This document shows positions 51,884-59,807 of a stretch of DNA of 64,000 nucleotides, piece after piece. The stretch's first letter is position 1. Each line of letters opens with the position of its first letter. Origin of the DNA: CAVVAL01 sp963742725 (GTDB lineage: Bacteria > Actinomycetota > Actinomycetes > Mycobacteriales > Cryptosporangiaceae); NCBI GenBank assembly GCA_963742725.1, contig CAVUMX010000003.1:2294001-2358000 (forward strand). Direction: 5' to 3'. Position numbers and translations under genes: made by a program. The notes under the pieces were generated by a model that saw nothing but the letters and a program-made list of their open reading frames with translations, ran no database searches and was not told the DNA's origin.

Positions 51884-52504
51884 TCAGCCCACGAAGTCCC
51901 AGTGGACGGTCACGGTGACGCCGATGTCCAGGCTGCCGGCCTCGACCGGCATCGACGCGGCACGGAAGGCCCCGTCGAACTCCCGAGCTGACCCCACGGA
52001 CCCGACGATCTCGGCGACCGCGCGCACCACGCCGAGCTCGCGCCCGGACAGTTCGGCGTACTGCTCGGCCTTCGCGCGCGCGTCGGCGAACGCGAGCCGG
52101 CGGGCCTCGGCCCGGGGCGCGGTGTCGTCCGCGACCTCGAACGACAGGTCGTGGAGCCGGGCCGCGTCGCCGGCCGCCGCGAGCGCGGCCGTCACCCGGT
52201 CGCCGGCGGTGGCGACGTCGCGGAGCTTCGCGGTGAGCTGCTGGGTCGCCGTCCAGCCGCGCTGGTTGCCCTGGTTGTCGTGGGCGGCGTAGACGGAGGC
52301 GCCGGCCGTGCCGAGGTCGGCGTCCGCGACGCCCCATTCGCGGAGCGCGGCCGCCATGGCCGCCAGCGCGGCCGAGCAGCGGTTGAGCGCGTCCTGCACG
52401 GACCCGGCCACGACTTCGGCGCCGAGCCGGGCGACCAGCACGTCCGGGCGGACGGGCACCTTGCCGAAACCGCTGACCCGGACCCCGCTGAGCTGCTCAG
52501 ACAC
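51884..52504 (-). CDS. SIMPL domain-containing protein (DUF541)
   Basis: A 206-aa protein of the SIMPL/DUF541 type: VRVSGFGKVPVRPDVLVARL, GWTATQQLTAKLRDVATAGD, VADDTAPRAEARRLAFADAR and AKAEQYAELSGRELG, ending in VTVTVHWDFVG. There is no signal peptide, unlike the periplasmic members. The function is unknown. GTG 52504 overlaps the metF 3' end by 8 bp, so it follows metF in an operon. Confidence 0.82.
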   Translation of the reverse strand: MSEQLSGVRVSGFGKVPVRPDVLVARLGAEVVAGSVQDALNRCSAALAAMAAALREWGVADADLGTAGASVYAAHDNQGNQRGWTATQQLTAKLRDVATAGDRVTAALAAAGDAARLHDLSFEVADDTAPRAEARRLAFADARAKAEQYAELSGRELGVVRAVAEIVGSVGSAREFDGAFRAASMPVEAGSLDIGVTVTVHWDFVG

Positions 52505-53417
52505 CGGCCGCTACCCCCGTGAGGTTGCCGTAGATCTCGCGCGTGGCCGTCGACCGGTTCAGCGTGATGAAGTGGATGCCCGGCGCGCCCTCGGCGAGCA
52601 GCTTCGCGGACAGCGCGGTCGCGACCTCGACGCCGATCGCCCGCACCGCCACCGGGTCGTCGCCGACGCCCCGCAGGCGCGCTTCGAGATCGGCCGGGAA
52701 GTCGGCGCCGGAGAGCAGCGCCATCGTCGCGATCGACTTGAGGTTCGTCACCGGCATGACGCCCGGCACGATCGGCACGTCGCAGCCGTGCGCGGCGACG
52801 GCGTCCCGCAGGCGCACGTAGTCCTCCCAGTTGAAGAAGAACTGGGTGATCGCGAACTCGGCGCCGGCCCGGCATTTCTGGACGAAGTACCGCACGTCGG
52901 TCTCGAAATCGGGCGAGCGGGGGTGCTTCTCGGGGAACGCCGCCACACCGCAGCTGAAGTCGCCGGTCTCCCGGACGAGCTTCACCAGGTCCTCGGCGTA
53001 GGCGAACCCTTCCGGGTGCTGCTGCCACTCGCCCTGCGGATTGCCGGGCGGGTCGCCGCGCAGCGCCAGGACGTTGCGGACGCCCACGTTGGCGTAGTGC
53101 CCGATCACGTTGCGCAGCTCGGCGACGGAGTGGTTGACGGCCGTCAGGTGCGCCATCGGCACGAGCGTGGTCTCGGTGGCGATGCGCTCGGTCACGGTGA
53201 CCGTGCGGTCCCGGGTCGAGCCGCCGGCGCCGTAGGTGATCGACACGAACGACGGCTGCAACGACTCCAGCTCACGGATCGCCTGCCAGAGATGCCGTTC
53301 ACCTTCGTCCGTCTTCGGTGGGAAGAACTCGAACGAATACGTCGGGGCCGGTTCGGCGATGAGCGCACTCACCGACGGCCGGTCGCCGGGCATGACGGAA
53401 GCAGATCCGAGCGCCAT
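52497..53417 (-). CDS. metF: 5,10-methylenetetrahydrofolate reductase MetF
   Basis: FAD-dependent TIM-barrel enzyme making 5-methyl-THF for methionine synthesis. The 306 aa show YSFEFFPPKTDEGERHLWQA, SFVSITYGAGGSTRDRTVTV, HLTAVNHSVAELRNVIGHYA, VLALRGDPPGNPQGEWQQHP, FAITQFFFNWEDYVRLRDAV and IHFITLNRSTATREIYGNL. I chose ATG 53417; ATG 53393 and GTG 53435 are alternatives, with no ribosome binding site deciding between them. Divergent from the prenyl synthase gene, as metF and idsA2 are in M. tuberculosis. Confidence 0.94.
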   Translation of the reverse strand: MALGSASVMPGDRPSVSALIAEPAPTYSFEFFPPKTDEGERHLWQAIRELESLQPSFVSITYGAGGSTRDRTVTVTERIATETTLVPMAHLTAVNHSVAELRNVIGHYANVGVRNVLALRGDPPGNPQGEWQQHPEGFAYAEDLVKLVRETGDFSCGVAAFPEKHPRSPDFETDVRYFVQKCRAGAEFAITQFFFNWEDYVRLRDAVAAHGCDVPIVPGVMPVTNLKSIATMALLSGADFPADLEARLRGVGDDPVAVRAIGVEVATALSAKLLAEGAPGIHFITLNRSTATREIYGNLTGVAAGV

Positions 53418-53509
53418 GGCCCCAACTCTAGTCACGGTGGGCCTTCAGCCTCGCGGCGGTGTGCCGATAGCGTTTGCCCGAGCGCTCTCCCCCGACGAAC
53501 GGAGCCCAG

Positions 53510-54580
53510 GTGGCCACGTCCCCGCTCGACCACGCGGACCTGCGCAGACGCGTCTCCACGGCGATCGAGGCACACCTGGCTCACCAGCGGCCACGGCTCG
53601 CGGCGATCAGCCCGGATCTCGACCCGCTCGCCGACGCGCTCACCGCGTTCCTGCTCGACGGCGGCAAGCGGCTCCGCCCGGCGTTCGCGTACTGGGGATG
53701 GCGCGGCGCCGGCGGCGCGGACCACGACGAGATCGTGACGGCCGTCGCGGCGCTGGAGCTGGTGCAGGCGTGCGCGCTGATCCACGACGACGTCATGGAC
53801 GGCTCGGACACGCGCCGCGGCCAGCCGGCCGTCCACCGGCGCTTCGCCGCGATGCACCGCGAGCGGGGCTGGCGCGGCGACCCGGACGGCTTCGGCACCG
53901 CGGCCGCGATCCTGCTCGGCGACACGTGCCTGATCTGGGCGGACGAGATGCTGAACAGGTCCGGGCTGCCGGCCGAGGCGCTGCTGCGCGGCCAGCCGGT
54001 CTACGACGAGATGCGGTCGGAGATCATGGCCGGGCAGTACCTCGACGTGCTGGGTCAGGCCACCGGTGACGCGACGGTCGACAGTGCCATGACCGTCGTC
54101 CGCTACAAGTCTGCGAAGTACACGGTGGAACGGCCGCTGCACCTCGGGGCGGCGCTCGCCGGGGCGGCCCCGGAACTGACGAAGACCTACTCCGCGTACG
54201 GACTGCCGCTCGGCGAGGCGTTCCAGCTGCGTGACGACATCCTCGGCGTGTTCGGCGACCCGGCCGAGACCGGCAAGCCCGCCGGCGACGACCTCCGCGA
54301 GGGCAAGCGGACCGTGCTCGTCGCCAAGACCCTCGAACGGGTCGAGCCGGCGCACGCCGCGTTCATCGAGGCGAGCCTCGGCGACCCGGGCCTGGACGAC
54401 GCCGGCATCGCCACGATCCGCGAGCTCATCGCCTCCTCGGGCGCGCTCGGCGAGACGGAGAAGCTCATCGCCGAGCTGACCGACCGCGCCCTGGCCGCGC
54501 TGCACACCGACGCGCTGGACCCGGAGGCGGCGGACGTCCTCCGCGAACTCGCCGTGGCGGCCACCGCCCGCAAGGTCTAG
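53510..54580 (+). CDS. idsA: Polyprenyl (geranylgeranyl) diphosphate synthase
   Basis: A 356-aa trans-prenyltransferase. The first Asp-rich motif is CALIHDDVMDGSDTRRGQPA near residue 92 and the second FQLRDDILGVFGD near residue 240, with GGKRLRPAFAYW at the front. The residues before the first motif (small and bulky mix) suggest C20 product, suited to supply GGPP for the carotenoid genes; chain length is inferred. GTG 53510 has GGAG six bases upstream. The stop codon shares CTAG with the convergent DUF1349 gene. Confidence 0.92.
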   Translation: MATSPLDHADLRRRVSTAIEAHLAHQRPRLAAISPDLDPLADALTAFLLDGGKRLRPAFAYWGWRGAGGADHDEIVTAVAALELVQACALIHDDVMDGSDTRRGQPAVHRRFAAMHRERGWRGDPDGFGTAAAILLGDTCLIWADEMLNRSGLPAEALLRGQPVYDEMRSEIMAGQYLDVLGQATGDATVDSAMTVVRYKSAKYTVERPLHLGAALAGAAPELTKTYSAYGLPLGEAFQLRDDILGVFGDPAETGKPAGDDLREGKRTVLVAKTLERVEPAHAAFIEASLGDPGLDDAGIATIRELIASSGALGETEKLIAELTDRALAALHTDALDPEAADVLRELAVAATARKV

Positions 54581-55158
54581 ACGCCGCTGCGGAGGTCGGG
54601 GAGGCGTTCGGGGGCGTACCGGACATCGAGGAACGTGACCGTGCAGCCCTCGCCCGTCGGCGACTGGACGGCGAACCCCGCCCGCATCTCGCCCGGGAGC
54701 GCGAACTGCCGGACGAACTGCCACTGCTTCCCGTCGGTCGAGGCGTGGAAGGCGTAGACGGTGCCGATCCGGGCGATCCGCATCCATACCTCGTGACCGT
54801 CCACGACGAACGAGTTGGCATCGTCGGACGTGCCGCGGGTGACGACGGAGACGACCATCGCCTCGCCCTGTGGCGAGTACTCGAAGCAGAGCTTGGCCCA
54901 GGTGCTGTCGTCGCTGTGGAGCAGGAGCACGCCGGCGTCGAAGTCGGCGGCGAACTCCACGCCGACGCGGGCGGTGAGGGTGAAGTCGCCGTCGGGGCTC
55001 CCGAGCAGGCGCGGCGCGTTCAGGTTCGGTGCGCTGCCGTCCGGGTTGCGGAACAGGTCGGTGCGCGGTCCGGCGGTGGCCCGCAGGCCGGTGTCGACGG
55101 AACTCCAGCTCGCCGCCGGTGTGTCCCAGTGCAGCGGTAATCCATCCAGCTCGTACAT
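54577..55158 (-). CDS. DUF1349 domain-containing protein
   Basis: A 193-aa beta-sandwich protein. LPLHWDTPAASWSSVDTG, TDLFRNPDGSAPNLNAPRLL, VGVEFAADFDAGVLLLHSDD and SWAKLCFEYSPQGEAMVVSV are typical of the DUF1349/concanavalin-like family. It has no signal peptide. Function unknown; the fold resembles carbohydrate-binding lectins. ATG 55158 has GAGGGGAG upstream. It converges with idsA, the two stops overlapping at CTAG. Confidence 0.8.
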   Translation of the reverse strand: MYELDGLPLHWDTPAASWSSVDTGLRATAGPRTDLFRNPDGSAPNLNAPRLLGSPDGDFTLTARVGVEFAADFDAGVLLLHSDDSTWAKLCFEYSPQGEAMVVSVVTRGTSDDANSFVVDGHEVWMRIARIGTVYAFHASTDGKQWQFVRQFALPGEMRAGFAVQSPTGEGCTVTFLDVRYAPERLPDLRSGV

Positions 55159-55168
55159 ATCGCTCCCC

Positions 55169-55612
55169 TCAGCGCGGTGCCGCCGACCCTACCCGGGAGG
55201 CCAGCGTCTCGGCGGCGCGGCGAAGGGTCTGAAGCTCCCCCGGAGGCAGGTCCGCGAGCAGGTCGGCGATGAGCGCCACTCGCGCCATCCGGCCATGTTC
55301 GAGCAGGTCACGGCCGGCGGCGGTGGCGTCGACCAGCACGACGCGGCGGTCGGCGTCGGACCGCGTGCGGAGGGCCAGACCGGCCCGTTCCAGCGCGGCG
55401 ACGAGCTTGGTGATGGCGGGCGGCGTCACCTGTTCGATCTCGGCCAGCCTGGTCACCGGCTGCGGGCCGCGGAAGACGAGCACCGACAGCAGCGAGGCGC
55501 GCGGGCCGTCCAGATCCAGGCCGACGTCGGCGGTCCGCGCGCGCCGGAGCAGCCGCACGGCCGCCGAGTGCAGCAGGTCGGCGGTGCGGGCTTGCTCGGA
55601 TTCCTTCACCAT
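55169..55612 (-). CDS. MarR-family transcriptional regulator
   Basis: A 147-aa winged-helix regulator: ASLLSVLVFRGPQPVTRLAE, QVTPPAITKLVAALERAGLA (recognition helix) and RTRSDADRRVVLVDATAAGR (wing), with a C-terminal dimerisation helix pair. The start is ATG 55612. It is divergent from the VOC protein gene; a 33-bp gap holds two copies of GGTTAA that may be its operator. It probably represses itself and the VOC gene, and perhaps crtI downstream. Confidence 0.86.
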   Translation of the reverse strand: MVKESEQARTADLLHSAAVRLLRRARTADVGLDLDGPRASLLSVLVFRGPQPVTRLAEIEQVTPPAITKLVAALERAGLALRTRSDADRRVVLVDATAAGRDLLEHGRMARVALIADLLADLPPGELQTLRRAAETLASRVGSAAPR

Positions 55613-55645
55613 GGTTAACATATTACCCTGGTTAAGGAGTACGCG
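55613..55645. promoter_or_regulatory. Divergent marR/VOC operator region
   Basis: The interval GTTAACATATTACCCTGGTT ahead of AAGGAG contains TTAAC and its inverse GTTAA 10 bases apart and an A/T-rich core, unusual in this GC-rich genome. The position between divergent marR and VOC genes makes a MarR operator likely. AAGGAG at its right end is the VOC ribosome binding site. Confidence 0.55.
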
Positions 55646-56017
55646 ATGACGATCGGACCACTTGCCCAGCTGCACATCAGCGTCACCGACGTCGACCGCT
55701 CGGTCGCCTTCTACCGGGACACGCTCGGCATCCCGTTCCTGTTCCAGGTGCCGGGCCAGCCGATGGCGTTCTTCCAGAGCGGCGGCGTCCGGCTCTATCT
55801 CGGTCGCCCCGAGAACGCCGACTTCACCAGCGCGGTCGTCGCCTACTTCCAGGTGGACGACATCGACGCCGAGCAGGACCGGCTCGCCGCGCTCGGCGTC
55901 GAGTTCGCCGCCCGGCCACACCTGGTGCACCGCGACGGCGCCACCGAGCTGTGGATGTCGGGCTTCCAGGACCCGGACGGGCACCAGCTGATCCTCATGG
56001 CGGAACGGACTCCGTAG
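55646..56017 (+). CDS. VOC-family (glyoxalase/bleomycin resistance-like) protein
   Basis: A 123-aa single-domain VOC protein: LAQLHISVTDVDRSVAFYRD, AFFQSGGVRLYLGRPE, AYFQVDDIDAEQDRLAALGV and LWMSGFQDPDGHQLILMAE. His, Glu and Asp positions fit a metal site in the dimer, but the substrate is unknown. ATG 55646 has AAGGAG seven bases upstream. Divergent from marR and 9 bases ahead of crtI. Confidence 0.85.
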   Translation: MTIGPLAQLHISVTDVDRSVAFYRDTLGIPFLFQVPGQPMAFFQSGGVRLYLGRPENADFTSAVVAYFQVDDIDAEQDRLAALGVEFAARPHLVHRDGATELWMSGFQDPDGHQLILMAERTP

Positions 56018-56026
56018 GGTTGGCGC

Positions 56027-57541
56027 GTGCGTACCGTCACCGGCCCTACCGACCATGTCGTCATCGTCGGTGCCGGGCTCGGCGGGCTGTCGTGCGCGCT
56101 GCGCCTCCTGGGCGCCGGCCGGCGGGTGACGATCCTGGAACGCGAGCTGCTCCCCGGCGGGCGGGCGGGCCGGCTCGACGTCGACGGCTACCGCTTCGAC
56201 ACCGGACCGACCGTCCTGACGATGCCGCACCTCATCGCCGACGCCCTGGGCGCGGTCGGCGAGGAGCTCGACGACTGGCTGGACCTGCGGCCCGTGTCGC
56301 CGCTCTACCGCGCGCACTACCCGGACGGTTCCACGCTCGACGTCCACGCCGACACCGACGCGATGGCCGACGAGATCACCCGGGTCTGCGGAGCCCGCGA
56401 GGCCGCCGGGTACCGCCGTTTCGTCGACTTCGTCACCCGGCTCTACCGCCTCGAAATGGCCGGCTTCATCGACCGGAACCTCGACTCGCCGCTCGACCTG
56501 GTCACCCCCGATCTCGCCCGGCTCGTGACGCTCGGCGGGTTCCGGCGGCTCCAGCCGACGATGCGGCGGTTCTTCGCGAACCCTCGTACGCAGCGGATCT
56601 TCAGCTTCCAGTCGATGTACGCCGGCCTCTCCCCCTACGACGCGCTGGCCATCTACGCGGTGATCGCGTACATGGATTCGGTCGCCGGTGTGTACTTCCC
56701 GGCCGGCGGCGTGCACGCGGTGCCTGCGGCGCTGGCCGGCGCGGCGGAGAAGCACGGCGCCGAGATCCGCTACGGCACCACGGCGGCCCGGGTCGAGGTC
56801 AGCGGCGGCCGCGCCCGGGCGGTGATCACCACGGACGGCGAGCGGATCCCCGCCGACGCGGTCGTCCTCAACCCCGACCTGCCCGTCGCCTACCAGGAAC
56901 TCCTGCCCGACCACACGCCCCGACGGGTGGGTCGGCTGCGGTACTCGCCGTCCTGCTTCTTGATCCACGCCGGCTCGCGCGCCTCCTACACGAAGGCGGC
57001 CCACCACAACATCCACTTCGGACGGTCGTGGCGCCGCACCTTCGACGAGCTGATCGACCGGCGCGAGCTGATGAGCGATCCGTCCATCCTGGTGACCAAT
57101 CCCAGCTCCGCCGATCCGTCGCTGGCACCGCCGGGGCGCCACACGTACTACGTCCTCGCGCCCACGCCCCACCTCGGCGCCGCCATCGACTGGCGCACGA
57201 CCGCGCCCCGGTACCGCGACGAGCTGGTCGCCACCCTGGAAGCGCGCGGGTACGTCCGGTTCGGCGACGCGATCGAGGTCGAGCGGACGGTCACGCCCGC
57301 CGACTGGGGCGCCAGTGGGCTCGCGATGGGCACGCCGTTCGCCGCCGCGCACACGTTCGGCCAGACCGGCCCGTTCCGACCGTCCAACCTGGCGCCCGGA
57401 CTGGAGAACGTCGTGTTCACCGGCTCCGGCACCCAGCCCGGCGTCGGCGTTCCGATGGTGCTGGTGTCCGGCCGCCTAGCCGCCGAGAGGATCACCGGCC
57501 CGGCTGCCGGCGGCGGGCGCGGCGCCGGCCCAGCGCCGTGA
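56027..57541 (+). CDS. crtI: Phytoene desaturase CrtI
   Basis: FAD-dependent desaturase converting phytoene towards lycopene. The 504 aa start with VVIVGAGLGGLSCALRLLGA, then GYRFDTGPTVLTMPHLIADA, SFQSMYAGLSPYDALAIYAV, MDSVAGVYFPAGGVHAVPAA and the C-terminal VVFTGSGTQPGVGVPMVLVS. GTG 56027 follows the VOC gene by 9 bases; the ribosome binding site is weak. The stop overlaps the MFS start (GTGA). Confidence 0.93.
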   Translation: MRTVTGPTDHVVIVGAGLGGLSCALRLLGAGRRVTILERELLPGGRAGRLDVDGYRFDTGPTVLTMPHLIADALGAVGEELDDWLDLRPVSPLYRAHYPDGSTLDVHADTDAMADEITRVCGAREAAGYRRFVDFVTRLYRLEMAGFIDRNLDSPLDLVTPDLARLVTLGGFRRLQPTMRRFFANPRTQRIFSFQSMYAGLSPYDALAIYAVIAYMDSVAGVYFPAGGVHAVPAALAGAAEKHGAEIRYGTTAARVEVSGGRARAVITTDGERIPADAVVLNPDLPVAYQELLPDHTPRRVGRLRYSPSCFLIHAGSRASYTKAAHHNIHFGRSWRRTFDELIDRRELMSDPSILVTNPSSADPSLAPPGRHTYYVLAPTPHLGAAIDWRTTAPRYRDELVATLEARGYVRFGDAIEVERTVTPADWGASGLAMGTPFAAAHTFGQTGPFRPSNLAPGLENVVFTGSGTQPGVGVPMVLVSGRLAAERITGPAAGGGRGAGPAP

Positions 57542-58782
57542 CCCGACGCTCGCTGTGGCGGGACCGGAACTTCACGACGTTCTGGCTCGCGGACATCCTG
57601 TCGGTGGCCGGCGACTCGTTCTCCTACGTCGCGCTGCCGCTGCTGGTCCTCGCCGCCACCGGGTCCGTCGCGCAGATGGGCCTGCTCACGGCCATCTCGG
57701 GCGGGGCGGCGCTCGTCACGGGCGCGCTGGCCGGCGTCGTCGTCGACCGGGTGGACCGGCGCGCCCTGATGATCGGCTGCAACGCCGTCCACGCCGTGGT
57801 GTTCGCGGCCATCCCGCTCGCGTGGCTCGCCGGACCGCAGCTGTGGGTGCTGTACGTCATGGCGCCGCTCGGCGCGGCCGTCGGGCGCGTGTTCCAGGTC
57901 GCCCACGTCACGGCCGTCCCGAGCCTGGTCGGCGCGGACCGGATCACCGAAGCCAACGGGCGGCTGTTCGGCGCCTCGTCGGCAGCCGCGATCGTCGGTC
58001 CGTTACTGGCCGGACTGGTCTCCAGTGCGTGGGGTCCGGAGACGGCAGTCGCGATCGACGCCGGCACGTTCGCGCTGGCGGCCGTCGGGCTGTGCTTCGT
58101 CCGGCTCCGGGCCGCCAGCCAGCGCACCCAGGGCGGCCTGTCGTGGCGCGAGTTCGTCGCAGGCGCCGAGTTCCTGTGGCGTCACCGGGCGATGCGGTCG
58201 CTCACCATCCTGCTGTCGGTCCAGCTGTTCCTCACGTTCGGCCTCACCGACCTGTTCATCTACCACCTCAAACACGACCTCCAGCGGACGGACGCCACGG
58301 TCGGCACGGTCGTCACCGCCGGCGCCGTCGGGACCCTGCTCGGCGCCGTGGTCGTCGCCCGCGCGCGCCGCCGGCTCGGGTTCGGCACCTGCTTCGTCGG
58401 CTCGGTCGGGCTCGGCGGGCTGGCCGTCGCGGCGCTCGGGCTGCGGTTGCCGCTGCCGGCCGTCACGGCCGCCGTCGCCACGTTCTCCTTCTTCACGTGC
58501 GTCGCCGCCATCTGCTCGCTGTCACTGCGGCAGGAGGTGACGCCGGATCACCTGCTCGGGCGCGTCACGTCCGCGTTCTGGACGATCCACTACGCGCCCG
58601 CCCCGATCGGCGCCGCGCTGCTCACCGTCGCGGCCGCGCGGTACGGCACTCCGCCCGTCTTCGTGCTGGTCGGGCTCGGGTCCCTGGCCGTCGCGGCGGC
58701 CGCCGTCCTGACGCCCATCCGCCAGCGGAGCCCAGAGGCCCTGCCGGCGCCGCAGACCGTTACAGGATCGGAAGGTTCGTGA
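57538..58782 (+). CDS. MFS transporter (drug:H+ antiporter-like)
   Basis: A 414-aa MFS protein with about 12 helices and the loop GVVVDRVDRRALMIGCNAVH between helices 2 and 3, characteristic of MFS exporters in this family (enterobactin exporter EntS-like, MFS_3). SLWRDRNFTTFWLADILSVA opens it. The substrate is not evident; being co-transcribed with crtI does not prove carotenoid transport. GTG 57538 overlaps the crtI stop. Its 3' end overlaps the barstar gene on the other strand by 23 bp. Confidence 0.88.
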   Translation: MTRRSLWRDRNFTTFWLADILSVAGDSFSYVALPLLVLAATGSVAQMGLLTAISGGAALVTGALAGVVVDRVDRRALMIGCNAVHAVVFAAIPLAWLAGPQLWVLYVMAPLGAAVGRVFQVAHVTAVPSLVGADRITEANGRLFGASSAAAIVGPLLAGLVSSAWGPETAVAIDAGTFALAAVGLCFVRLRAASQRTQGGLSWREFVAGAEFLWRHRAMRSLTILLSVQLFLTFGLTDLFIYHLKHDLQRTDATVGTVVTAGAVGTLLGAVVVARARRRLGFGTCFVGSVGLGGLAVAALGLRLPLPAVTAAVATFSFFTCVAAICSLSLRQEVTPDHLLGRVTSAFWTIHYAPAPIGAALLTVAAARYGTPPVFVLVGLGSLAVAAAAVLTPIRQRSPEALPAPQTVTGSEGS

Positions 58783-59206
58783 GGGCGTCGCCGCGGACCA
58801 GGGTGTAGACCGGCGTCAACTCGGCATTCGCCCGTTCCTTCGCCGCCGTCGCGAACACGTCCTGGGCCACCGACCACGCCTCGGGATCCGTCGACGCGAG
58901 CATGCCGGCGCGGTCCCACAGGATCACGCGCGGCCGTGGCGCCAGCCAGCTCAGGTCGCCGAGGCAGTCCTGCAACGCGTCCCAGTTGTTACCGAAGTAG
59001 GCCGGGAACTGGAGCGAGTCGGCGCACGCGTCGAACAGGCCGGCCGCGTCACGGATCCGGGTCCCGTCGAGGCAGTGCAGGTCCCAGCCGGCGGACGCCA
59101 GCTCGCGTCGCACCGCCGCCGGGTGCGCACGGGACAGCCAGCGGTACAGGCCGGGCGGGCGGGCGCCGGTGACGACGGGGCCGAGACGGTCACTGCTCAT
59201 GGTCAC
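58760..59206 (-). CDS. Barstar-family RNase inhibitor
   Basis: A 148-aa protein. HCLDGTRIRDAAGLFDACAD, LQFPAYFGNNWDALQDCLGD and LSWLAPRPRVILWDRAGML are the barstar fold, with the Y-F-G-x-N-W-D-A-L helix that covers the RNase active site. It is cytosolic. GTG 59206 overlaps the RNase stop (GTGA); ATG 59200 two codons later is possible. The RNase-inhibitor gene order means the inhibitor is translated right after the enzyme, protecting the producer. Confidence 0.88.
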   Translation of the reverse strand: MTMSSDRLGPVVTGARPPGLYRWLSRAHPAAVRRELASAGWDLHCLDGTRIRDAAGLFDACADSLQFPAYFGNNWDALQDCLGDLSWLAPRPRVILWDRAGMLASTDPEAWSVAQDVFATAAKERANAELTPVYTLVRGDALTNLPIL

Positions 59207-59622
59207 CGGACCACCTCACGGAAGCTTCGGTAGTGGTCGATGGTGTAGTAGCGCTCGCCGGAGTTCCCGGCCACGATCCGGCGGGCGCCGCGGTCGTTCT
59301 CGCCCGGCGTCGGCACCGTGTACTCGCGGTAGTAGCCCTGGTCCTTGCGGGGCAGCAGGCGCTCGCGGTTGCCGAAGACCACCCCGTCACGGGCGTACGG
59401 GAACGGCCCGCCGTCGTCGATCAACGTCAACGTGCGCCGCGCCTCGGGCGGCAGATCAGCGACCGTGACGGTCGCCAGGCCGGACTCGGCCCTGGTCTCC
59501 CCCGGCGCGCCGCCGCCGTCCGGGACCAGGGCGACAACCCCCAGCCCGAACAGTGCCACCGCGATCAGCACGCCGAGTATCAGACGAGTGCGACTGACAC
59601 CGGCCGCCATACCGTTACGCAC
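59203..59622 (-). CDS. Secreted guanyl-preferring ribonuclease (barnase/RNase Sa family)
   Basis: A 139-aa protein with an N-terminal hydrophobic signal or anchor (TRLILGVLIAVALFGLGVVA) and an RNase N1/Sa-type domain: LPPEARRTLTLIDDGGPFPY, ARDGVVFGNRERLLPRKDQG, YYREYTVPTPGENDRGARRI and SGERYYTIDHYRSFREVV. The Glu (YREYTVPTPG), Arg (GARRI) and His (TIDHY) match the catalytic triad. The start is GTG 59622, after a purine-rich GGGGGAGGGG; ATG 59610 is an alternative. It is divergent from mptB. It is likely a defence or scavenging enzyme. Confidence 0.87.
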   Translation of the reverse strand: MRNGMAAGVSRTRLILGVLIAVALFGLGVVALVPDGGGAPGETRAESGLATVTVADLPPEARRTLTLIDDGGPFPYARDGVVFGNRERLLPRKDQGYYREYTVPTPGENDRGARRIVAGNSGERYYTIDHYRSFREVVR

Positions 59623-59807
59623 GGCCTCCAGCCCCTCCCCCGCGGTGTGCCCCCAGCCGCGCGGACGCGCGGAGGGCCAGTCTCGCCTGGCCCGGAGCCA
59701 CCGGCAAGCCCCCGTCCTACCTGCTTGGCCTTGCTGGCGTACCCACTGCACATGGTGACGAAACTTGCGTTTTCGCGACGGTACGCCACCCGTGCGAGCA
59801 TGTCCGG

